From: Ruminococcaceae bacterium UBA6364
GTDB taxonomy: Bacteria > Bacillota > Clostridia > Oscillospirales > Acutalibacteraceae
Assembly (NCBI GenBank): GCA_002440045.1
Contig: DJRI01000151.1
Coordinates: 9,519-22,227, forward strand
DNA length: 12,709 bases
Direction: 5' to 3'
Part shown: in pieces, positions 6,774 through 12,709 of the stretch
Layout of the letters: the number at the start of each line of letters is the position of its first letter
Position numbering within the stretch: the first letter of the stretch is position 1
Translations under genes and position numbers: made by a program
The notes under the pieces: generated by a model
Seen by the model: only the letters and a program-made list of their open reading frames with translations
Databases searched by the model: none
Told to the model about the DNA's origin: nothing

Positions 6774-7611
6774 CCAATTCTTTTAAAAATCTCTTTAATG
6801 CGTCCTGCCACGTCGGCAGTCTTTTGATACCGGCGTCGTCAAGACATTTTTTGCTCAGTCTTGAGTTATGCGGCCTTTCGGCTTTAACCGGATATTCGGT
6901 TGACGGAACGGGATTTACCCTCGCTTTTCTTCCGCCGAGTCTCATTATCTCCGACGCAAAATCTGCCCATGAGCAGTAATTTTCATTCGTTCCGTGATAT
7001 ATTCCATACTTATCCGTCACTACGAGGTCACAGATAAGTCTCGCAAGGTCGGGCGTATAGGTCGGCGAACCGATCTGGTCGCAGACAACGTTCAGCTCGT
7101 CCTTTTCGCTGCCCAGCCTGAGCATCGTTTTAACAAAATTATTACCGTTTATGCCGAAAACCCACGAGGTTCTGACAACGAAGAATTTCTTCAAATGCTT
7201 CATAACGGCCTTTTCGCCGTCAAGCTTCGTTCTGCCGTAGACATTCTTCGGGTCGGTCGGGTCGGTCGGCTCAAACGGGGTATCCCCTGCTCCGCCGTAA
7301 ACATAATCCGTGCTGACATAGAGCATTTTTGCACCGAGCCTTTCGCAGGCGATTGCAATATTCTCTGTGCCGTCAACATTGACCCTGCGGCAGTTTTCTT
7401 CGTCGTCCTCCGCCCTGTCCACCGCCGTGTATGCGGCACAATGGATAACGGCATCGGGAGCATAGCCGCAAATATATCCGACCGTTTCTTCACGGTTCGT
7501 TATGTCAAAATCATCACGGTCAACGCCCTTGCACTCAATCGAGCGTGAGTTCAGCTCTTTAATAACGTCAAAGCCGAGCTGACCGTTATAGCCTGTTACA
7601 AGAATTTTCAT
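6766..7611 (-). CDS. rfbD: dTDP-4-dehydrorhamnose reductase
   Basis: A 281-residue extended SDR enzyme that carries out the last step of dTDP-L-rhamnose synthesis, reducing dTDP-4-keto-rhamnose with NAD(P)H. It shows the nucleotide-binding GYNGQLG (7-13), the conserved HCAAYTAVD stretch (57-65), the catalytic STDYVY region (100-105) and the YGRTK catalytic tyrosine-lysine motif (125-129). The C-terminal substrate-binding part includes RPHNSRLSKKCL, typical of RmlD. The length matches the family. A GAGG ribosome binding site overlaps the stop codon of rfbC, leaving a 9-base gap. The synonym rmlD is also used. Confidence 0.96.
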   Translation of the reverse strand: MKILVTGYNGQLGFDVIKELNSRSIECKGVDRDDFDITNREETVGYICGYAPDAVIHCAAYTAVDRAEDDEENCRRVNVDGTENIAIACERLGAKMLYVSTDYVYGGAGDTPFEPTDPTDPKNVYGRTKLDGEKAVMKHLKKFFVVRTSWVFGINGNNFVKTMLRLGSEKDELNVVCDQIGSPTYTPDLARLICDLVVTDKYGIYHGTNENYCSWADFASEIMRLGGRKARVNPVPSTEYPVKAERPHNSRLSKKCLDDAGIKRLPTWQDALKRFLKELGE

Positions 7612-7620
7612 ATATTATCC

Positions 7621-8172
7621 TCAAAAATCAAAGCTTACATCGCTGTCCTTGAGAAGCGGAGCGGAAATATCCTTCTTTGAAAGGATAGGATCGTCTATGC
7701 CCCATTCAACGCCGATTTCCGGGTCGTTGAACTTAACGCTTCTGTCGTCCTCGGGACAATAAAACTCATCAACCTTGTACATAACCTCAACGTCGTCCGT
7801 CAGCGTCACAAAGCCGTGCAGGCAGCCCTTGGGGATAAAGAAAGATTTCTTATTTTCGCCCGAGAGAATAACCGAGGTCCACTTCATATATGTCGGCGAG
7901 CCTTTTCTGATGTCGACGGCAACGTCCATTATCTCGCCTCTAACGCACGTAAGCAGCTTGCTCTGAGCGGTAGGGTTGACCTGGCAATGCAAGCCTCTGA
8001 GCGTATCCTTCTCGGCGGAAAACGACCTGTTGTCCTGAACAAAATCAACATCTATGCCAACCTCGGCGAGCTTACGCTAGGAATATGACTCCATAAACCA
8101 GCCCCTGTTGTCGCCGAAAACGTCCGGCTCAATTACTATTGCACCCGTTACTTCTGTTTCGTATGCTTTCAA
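7621..8172 (-). pseudogene. rfbC: dTDP-4-dehydrorhamnose 3,5-epimerase, interrupted by in-frame TAG at codon 32
   Basis: Read through the stop, this is a full 183-codon RmlC-type cupin. The N-terminal part (MKAYETEVTGAIVIEP, then FGDNRGWFMESYS) continues in the same frame after a TAG at 8077-8079 into RKLAEVGIDVDFVQDNRSFS. The GLHCQVNPTAQSKL motif with catalytic histidine (~62) follows, then IPKGCLHGF and the active-site tyrosine stretch YKVDEFYCPEDD. The start is a TTG at 8170-8172 with AAAGGA 9 bases before it, just inside the end of rfbA. Homologues normally have a lysine, glutamine or similar residue where the TAG stands, so one base change explains it. No frameshift is involved. It may be a true nonsense mutation, a base-calling error or a suppressed codon. 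No good restart site lies before the catalytic histidine, so without readthrough the product would be inactive. Confidence 0.85.
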
Positions 8173-8185
8173 ATTTGTCAGTCCT

Positions 8186-9133
8186 TTACATTTTTTCGTT
8201 TGAATACGGCGGCTCCTGCTCCGTACCCCAGCGAGGACGTTCACCCTGCTTGTCGGAATACATGATCTTACCCTCGGCAACTCTCATAAGATGCTGACCG
8301 TAGGGTGATTTGCCGTACTGCTGTGCGGATTCGATAAGAGTTTTCTTTGAAATCCAGCGCATGTTATATGCGATCTCCTCGGGCGCAGAAATCTGAATAC
8401 CCTGGAGCTTTTCAATCGTTCTGATAAAATTCGCCGCTTCCATGAGATTATCGACTGTTCCCGTGTCGAGCCATGCGAAGCCTCTGCCCATGAGCTTAAT
8501 ATCGAGGTCGCCGTTATCAAGATAAATCTGGTTGATATCCGTTATCTCAAGCTCTCCACGGGCGGACGGCTTAAGGCTCTTGGCATACTCGACAACCCTG
8601 TTATCGTAGAAATAAAGTCCGGTAATTGCGTAGTTTGACTTAGGCTCTTTCGGCTTTTCGACAATCTTCTTCGGCTTGCCCTTTCTGTCGAATTCAACAA
8701 CACCGAAAGCCTCGGGATTATCAACATAGTAGCCGAAAACGGTAGCCCTGTCCTTATTGAGGGCGGCCTGTCTGAGCATATGGCCGAAACCGCTGCCGTA
8801 GAAAATGTTATCGCCAAGAACCATTGCAACGCTGTCCTTGCCGATGAACTTTTCACCGATTATAAACGCCTGAGCGAGGCCCTCGGGTCTCTCCTGAACG
8901 GCATAGGAAAGCTTCAATCCGAACTGATGACCCGTTCCGAGAAGTCTTTCAAACTTCGGCGTGTCGTCCGGCGTTGAAATGATGAGAATTTCTCTGATGC
9001 CGGCAAGCATGAGCGTCGAAAGCGGATAATAAATCATCGGCTTGTCATAAACCGGTAAAAGCTGCTTACTGGTAACCATTGTCAAGGGATAAAGGCGAGT
9101 TCCCGAACCGCCTGCAAGTATGATTCCTTTCAT
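8186..9133 (-). CDS. rfbA: Glucose-1-phosphate thymidylyltransferase
   Basis: A 315-residue nucleotidyltransferase that joins dTTP and glucose-1-phosphate to give dTDP-glucose, the first step of the dTDP-rhamnose pathway. Visible motifs are [13 protein letters not shown] (6-18), [10 protein letters not shown] (23-32), ERPEGLAQA (81-89), the metal-binding GDNIFYG (107-113), [14 protein letters not shown] (159-172) and WLDTGT (221-226). The C-terminal ~25 residues beyond the usual end (…[19 protein letters not shown]) are a hydrophilic extension not common in shorter RmlA proteins. GGAGG (9147-9143) sits 9 bases before the ATG. The fumarase beta gene ends only 29 bases upstream with no promoter apparent, so rfbA is probably co-transcribed with it. 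Confidence 0.96.
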   Translation of the reverse strand: MKGIILAGGSGTRLYPLTMVTSKQLLPVYDKPMIYYPLSTLMLAGIREILIISTPDDTPKFERLLGTGHQFGLKLSYAVQERPEGLAQAFIIGEKFIGKDSVAMVLGDNIFYGSGFGHMLRQAALNKDRATVFGYYVDNPEAFGVVEFDRKGKPKKIVEKPKEPKSNYAITGLYFYDNRVVEYAKSLKPSARGELEITDINQIYLDNGDLDIKLMGRGFAWLDTGTVDNLMEAANFIRTIEKLQGIQISAPEEIAYNMRWISKKTLIESAQQYGKSPYGQHLMRVAEGKIMYSDKQGERPRWGTEQEPPYSNEKM

Positions 9134-9162
9134 TACTTTTAACCTCCGTAATTATGTATCGG

Positions 9163-9699
9163 TTATTCGTGTTTTTCAAATAGACTGCCCGAATGACAGT
9201 CGATTCCGACTATCAACGGAAATTTATCAAGTACAATTCGCTTGACCGATTCACAGCCAAGGTCGAAAAATGCAATTTCTTTACATTCTTTAACGCATTT
9301 TGCGGCGAGCGCACCGGCACCGCCGACGGCGCAAAGGTAAACTGCGTTATTCCTTACGATTGCGTCGCAAACGCCCTTGTCTCTGCCGCCCTTTCCTATC
9401 ATCGCCGCCAAGCCCTTATCGAGAAGCAGCGGAGCAAAAGGATCCATTCTTCCCGAGGTTGTAGGGCCGCATGAGCCTATCGGAAGGCCATGCGGTGCAG
9501 GCGTCGGTCCTGCGTAGTAGATACATGCTCCGTCGAGGTCAAACGGCAGCTCGCCGCCCTCCTCAATGAGCTTGACTATTCTTTTATGCGCCGCATCTCT
9601 TGAGGTGTAAACAACTCCCGAGAGGATAACCCTATCCCCTGCGTGAAGCTCCTTTGCCCTCTCCTTAAGCTCGGATGCGTCCAAAATATATTCTGCCAT
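9163..9699 (-). CDS. Fumarate hydratase class I (Fe-S), beta subunit / C-terminal domain
   Basis: A 178-residue protein matching the C-terminal (beta) domain of iron-sulphur fumarases and tartrate dehydratases. TSRDAAHKR (32-40), YYAGPTPAP (61-69), GPTTSGRMD (78-86) and MIGKGG (100-105) are hallmark motifs. It interconverts fumarate and malate (or dehydrates tartrate) in a complex with an alpha subunit that carries the three cluster-binding cysteines. That alpha subunit, normally encoded just upstream, is not in this window, since the upstream neighbour is the coiled-coil gene. ATG 9699 overlaps the stop of that gene (TAATG), with GGGAG 8 bases ahead, so the two are translationally coupled. 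The domain alone does not separate fumarase from tartrate dehydratase. Confidence 0.9.
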   Translation of the reverse strand: MAEYILDASELKERAKELHAGDRVILSGVVYTSRDAAHKRIVKLIEEGGELPFDLDGACIYYAGPTPAPHGLPIGSCGPTTSGRMDPFAPLLLDKGLAAMIGKGGRDKGVCDAIVRNNAVYLCAVGGAGALAAKCVKECKEIAFFDLGCESVKRIVLDKFPLIVGIDCHSGSLFEKHE

Positions 9700-10184
9700 T
9701 AACTCAACTCCCGAATAAGCTGTTGAAGTAATTCCTCCGCCTTCTGCGGATCGTCCTTCACCTTGTCAAGCTTCTTTGCCGCTTTTTTTATCTGCGACTG
9801 TGCGCTCTTTTTGAGCTTCGCCGCCGCAGCCTCGGCCGATTCAACCAGTTTGTCGCAGCGGTCTATTGTTTCCTGCGCCGCCTTTTTATCGGCGGAATCC
9901 TCAACCTGTTTTTTGAGCATTTCATATTTTGCTCTCATTTTCTTGGCATTTTCCTCGGCCTCGGAACATCTTGCGTCAAGCTCTTCCGCTTTTTTCTCGG
10001 CCTTTTCCGCCCTTTCCGAAAGCTCCCTGTTTTCCTCGGAAAGAGTTTTCACAAGCCTGTCCTTGTCCGAAATTATATTTTTATATTCCTGCTGAGTTTT
10101 TTTCAGCTGCTGAATATAGTTTATTACCGACTGACGGTCAAATCCGCCGAAGGGAGTTTTTTTTCAAAGAACTTCTTCTTTCAT
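9699..10184 (-). CDS. DivIVA-like coiled-coil protein; in-frame TGA at codon 7
   Basis: From an ATG at 10182-10184 (AAAGGA box about 11 bases before it) the frame reads MKEEVL, then TGA (10164-10166), then KKTPFGGFDRQSVINYI and ~135 more residues of heptad-rich, Glu/Lys/Ala-rich coiled coil ending at TAA 9699-9701. The short N-terminal motif with GGFD followed by xxxVxxYI resembles the membrane-binding start of DivIVA/SepF-region proteins, and a long coil follows as in that family. Without readthrough the next possible start is GTG at 10052, which would delete the N-terminal domain and leave ~117 residues of coil. The TGA may be a base error, a nonsense mutation or a recoded codon. A role in division or polarity is inferred only from resemblance. 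It is coupled to the fumarase gene by a one-base overlap. Confidence 0.65.
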
Positions 10185-10213
10185 GTTGCAATCATTCCTT
10201 TTCGCATTGTGAT

Positions 10214-12286
10214 TTAACCGATATACATTATCTCCGTCACGCCGTCGCCGCACTTAACGGCTCCGTTCTTCAGCGAATAGCAGTACATTTCACCGCTTCC
10301 GCTCTTATAATTCTTGATATACGCAAAAGCGTCGTCGCTGTAAACAAAATTATTGAGATTAAGGTCGCTGTCAACAACGGCATAGCCTGTTCCGTCATAA
10401 ATTCCTGCCGTGACAAGCTCCTCGGAGTTGCTCTGCCTTGTCAGAACTATCGTGAATGACTTGTTGACGGCAAAATAAGAATAAACATTCTTACAAACCT
10501 CAACCTTGCCGCCCTTGGGCTGGAATTTGTAAAGGGTTCTCGCTCCCGCAGAGTCGAGTTTTTCGTAAAAAAGCGTATCCTCAGCCGCCGAGCAGTCGGA
10601 CACATTCGAATCAATAAGCCGTCTGCTGCTCAGCTCGGCATTCTCGGCACTGCTGTAATAAAGCTCGCCGTCCGCAAGTCCGTATATCGTACCCGAATCG
10701 GCCAAAATGAATTGAGTTTTATCCAAATCATATCCTTTAAGCTCATATTCAACCACGTTTGAGCCGTCATACCATGAGCAGAAGCTGCTGTCGCTGACCT
10801 CATACGAGCTTTGAACCGCATTGCGCACATAATCCATCGTTTTTTGCACGCTTGACTTCTTCGCCGTTTCAACAAGCGAATCCATACTGATTATATTGCC
10901 TACGCCGATAACCGATTTTCTGTAAACCAGTCTCGGATCTCCCGACTTGGCGAATTCGATTATATTATCGAACGTTATGCCCGATGCCAGTCTGTGCGAA
11001 GTGCCGTTACTGTACGCAAAGCATGTGTACTCGTCACCGACGGCAAGACCCAAATCAATCTTGTCCAGCTCCTCACGAAGCTGATCCCGGAGCATTTTCA
11101 GCTCATATTGATTGAGTGCGGCATTGTATTTTGCCGTGTCGAGGACTTTTCTTTTGAAGATAAAGCCCTTTTCAACCATGTAATCGCTTTCAACCGGTCT
11201 TTGAATCTTTTTATCGCTTTCATAATAATTGTCTGAAATAAAATCCTGCCAGTTGACATTTGATTTGTTCTTTGTGAAATAATATAAATTGCCGCCGTAA
11301 ACAAAATCGTTGAGATAAACCTCACTCACGTCGGCGCAAATTTCCGCAGCTTTTTCGTCACCCTTTACGGCATACACATTTACGTTTGTGCTGTTGCCCG
11401 TCGCCTGCGTGTAGAATATTTCGTAATCATTGCTGTCGCCGGCATACTTAACATGGCTTATGCCGCTGGCAACAATCTCGCTGTTTTCGCCAAACTTGGC
11501 TCTGTGCAGTGAATAAACATTGCTGCTTCGGCGTGTGAAATAAACTATATTTCCTACCGACGGTGGGAAATACTCCTCGACCGATTCGGCAACCGTTTCG
11601 GCTCTTTGCAGCTCGGCGCGGTACATATAGCAGCTTGTGATGTTCGATTTTGTTATTCCGTAGCAGGCAAAGAGTCCGTCCTTGGTCGTTTTCCAGCCGT
11701 CGTCAATACCTTTTTCAATGAATTTACCTTGCTTTTTCAGGGATTTTTTGCTGCCGACCTCAATCATTCTGAGGTCATATTTACCCGTTGCGGACGCTGT
11801 GTTCCTGCTGAACCAGATATACATTCCGTCCGTCGAAACGGAGATTTCCCTTGCCTCGCCGATATTGTAATCCGTTCCGTCTGCGAGTTTAACAATTGTG
11901 TTTTTGTCCGCCGTTTTGTATACCATTCTGACGGGAGAGTCATTGACATCCGACCGCTTTATTCCGAAATATGCTCCTGTTATTCCGCCGACAACAACAA
12001 CTATCAGCGCAAGACAGGCGATGAATGTCTTTATTCTGAAATCCGATTTGACGGATATTTTTTTCTTTTTTATGTTTGATTTTTTGTCCGATCCTCTGTT
12101 TTCGGATCTTTTTTGATCAAAGTTAACATCTATTTCTTCGGGCTCCTCAATATCGTCAAGAGGCTGAATATCGCCCGAAAAACTCATTGCTTCATAAATT
12201 GGCAAAAGCTCAGACTGCTGAACTGCCTGAGCGTCATCATCATATTCTTCATTTGAAAGTCTTATTTTGTCGCTTTCTTTCATCAT
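10214..12286 (-). CDS. Large single-span membrane protein with propeller-like exterior, function unknown
   Basis: A 690-residue protein I cannot assign to a named family. Residues 1-60 are acidic and poorly ordered, residues 61-86 are strongly basic (DKKSNIKKKKISVKSDFRIK), and one transmembrane helix lies at ~87-109. That leaves ~580 residues outside the cell if the basic side faces the cytoplasm. The exterior contains repeated short beta motifs such as DGMYIWFSR (~153), GNIVYFTRR (~245), GGNLYYFTK (~331), DGELYYSS (~539) and DTLFYEKL (~570), suggestive of a TolB or DUF5050-type beta-propeller. A helical insert lies near 385-410. AGGAG lies 3 bases before the first ATG (12286) and 6 before the second (12283), so the second may be the real start. 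It sits between a transketolase subunit and the coiled-coil gene. A sensor or cell-wall role is possible but unproven. Confidence 0.8.
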   Translation of the reverse strand: MMKESDKIRLSNEEYDDDAQAVQQSELLPIYEAMSFSGDIQPLDDIEEPEEIDVNFDQKRSENRGSDKKSNIKKKKISVKSDFRIKTFIACLALIVVVVGGITGAYFGIKRSDVNDSPVRMVYKTADKNTIVKLADGTDYNIGEAREISVSTDGMYIWFSRNTASATGKYDLRMIEVGSKKSLKKQGKFIEKGIDDGWKTTKDGLFACYGITKSNITSCYMYRAELQRAETVAESVEEYFPPSVGNIVYFTRRSSNVYSLHRAKFGENSEIVASGISHVKYAGDSNDYEIFYTQATGNSTNVNVYAVKGDEKAAEICADVSEVYLNDFVYGGNLYYFTKNKSNVNWQDFISDNYYESDKKIQRPVESDYMVEKGFIFKRKVLDTAKYNAALNQYELKMLRDQLREELDKIDLGLAVGDEYTCFAYSNGTSHRLASGITFDNIIEFAKSGDPRLVYRKSVIGVGNIISMDSLVETAKKSSVQKTMDYVRNAVQSSYEVSDSSFCSWYDGSNVVEYELKGYDLDKTQFILADSGTIYGLADGELYYSSAENAELSSRRLIDSNVSDCSAAEDTLFYEKLDSAGARTLYKFQPKGGKVEVCKNVYSYFAVNKSFTIVLTRQSNSEELVTAGIYDGTGYAVVDSDLNLNNFVYSDDAFAYIKNYKSGSGEMYCYSLKNGAVKCGDGVTEIMYIG

Positions 12287-12302
12287 TTTCTCCTATTCCC
12301 GC

Positions 12303-12322
12303 TCCGCCCGAAAACGGGCGGA
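12303..12322 (-). other. Strong intergenic hairpin upstream of the 690-residue protein gene
   Basis: TCCGCCCG (12303-12310) and CGGGCGGA (12315-12322) form a perfect, GC-rich 8-bp stem with a 4-base loop. On the minus strand it lies between the transketolase stop (12347) and the AGGAG box of the next gene, with no T-run after it. It is therefore a weak case for a terminator and could instead set the relative expression or stability of the two parts of the transcript. A second, AT-rich inverted repeat, AATAATT/AATTATT (12331-12337/12345-12351), covers the transketolase stop codon. Confidence 0.55.
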
Positions 12323-12346
12323 ACAGGGATAATAATTCAAAAACAA

Positions 12347-12709
12347 TTATTTCATTGAAATTGCTTTCTTAGCCTTTTCAACAATGTTTGATGCGCAAAG
12401 TCCGTAGATCTTGAGCATCTCAACTGCCGGACCCGAGCCGCCGAATTTATCTTCAACGCCGACTCTTACAACCGGAACGGGCTTGCCCTCGCAAACAACC
12501 TCAGTAACTGCCGAACCGAGACCGCCGATGATGCTGTGCTCCTCTGCGGTAACGATAGCACCTGTCTCCTCAGCCGCCTTGAGAATGATATCCTTGTCGA
12601 TCGGCTTGATTGTGTGGATATTGATAACTCTTGCGGAGATGCCCTCTTCCTTGAGCATATCCTTTGCGATCATAGCCTCATTTACCATAAGACCTGTTGC
12701 AACGATCGT
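12347..12709 (-). CDS. Transketolase C-terminal subunit (partial)
   Basis: The frame is open to the right edge of the window, so only the last ~120 residues are seen. They match the C-terminal half of split transketolases (and the related C-domain of DXP synthase). TIVATGLMVNEAMIAKDMLK is followed by INIHTIKPIDKD, then the conserved TAEEHSIIGGLGSAVTEVV stretch and VGVEDKFGGSGPAVEMLK. In split transketolases the N-terminal subunit binds the diphosphate end of thiamine diphosphate and this subunit completes the active site in the non-oxidative pentose phosphate pathway. The N-terminal partner would be expected further upstream, outside the window. Its stop is TAA at 12347-12349. Confidence 0.92.
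   Translation of the reverse strand, partial: TIVATGLMVNEAMIAKDMLKEEGISARVINIHTIKPIDKDIILKAAEETGAIVTAEEHSIIGGLGSAVTEVVCEGKPVPVVRVGVEDKFGGSGPAVEMLKIYGLCASNIVEKAKKAISMK

Noticed and set aside
7250..7267. Tandem 9-base repeat GGGTCGGTC x2
   Set aside because: It encodes a Pro-Thr-Asp repeat in rfbD at a spot where homologues have the same number of residues, so it is neither an expansion nor a mobile feature.
6994..7548. 184-codon plus-strand frame inside rfbD
   Set aside because: It is antisense to a complete, motif-rich RmlD gene, with no ribosome binding site and no protein-like motifs.
9929..10459. 176-codon plus-strand frame across the coiled-coil gene and the 690-residue gene
   Set aside because: It spans the junction of two minus-strand genes and its composition simply reflects their antisense.
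1..12709. CRISPR arrays, transposons, phage genes, tRNA or rRNA genes
   Set aside because: I looked for regularly spaced repeats, transposase or integrase motifs and structural RNA signatures and saw none.

Overview
The window looks like a chromosomal fragment from a Gram-positive, low-to-mid GC gut-type bacterium, probably class Clostridia (Bacillota). The reasons are strong AGGAG-type ribosome binding sites, a textbook TTGACA-N17-TATAAT promoter, RsgA and coiled-coil proteins of a Firmicutes style, and tightly packed operons. The genus cannot be fixed from sequence reading alone. I see no rRNA, tRNA, CRISPR array, insertion sequence or phage gene, and no gene-free stretch longer than about 170 bases.

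Left third, plus strand (1-3780). The window opens inside the 3' end of a purple-acid-phosphatase-like metallophosphoesterase, closed by a hairpin terminator. Next comes a compact unit: a near-perfect sigma-70-type promoter embedded in two copies of an ACCG-N2-CGGT operator, then a TetR-family regulator, an erythromycin-esterase-family protein with an N-terminal hydrophobic anchor or signal, and the ribosome-assembly GTPase RsgA. The last two are translationally linked. The layout suggests an autorepressed, ligand-inducible unit. It ends at a bidirectional terminator at about 3790-3824.

Right two thirds, minus strand (3835-12709). This is a run of ten closely spaced genes transcribed right to left. 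In transcription order they are: transketolase C-terminal subunit (partial), a 690-residue single-span membrane protein with a propeller-like exterior, a DivIVA-like coiled-coil protein, a class I fumarase beta subunit, rfbA, rfbC, rfbD, a GtrB/DPM1-type membrane glycosyltransferase, a PfkB-type sugar kinase and a Gfo/Idh/MocA oxidoreductase. The rfbA-C-D part makes dTDP-L-rhamnose (rfbB is not here). The last three genes could make or attach a further sugar in a cell-surface glycan.

The most notable anomalies are in-frame stop codons in two otherwise well-formed genes of the same strand: TAG at codon 32 of rfbC and TGA at codon 7 of the coiled-coil gene. The other main points are the loss of the G4 aspartate in RsgA, the TetR/esterase/RsgA operon with its paired operators, and a fumarase beta subunit without its alpha partner. 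I found no clear sign of a wholly new system. The regulated esterase-RsgA unit is the best candidate for something little described.
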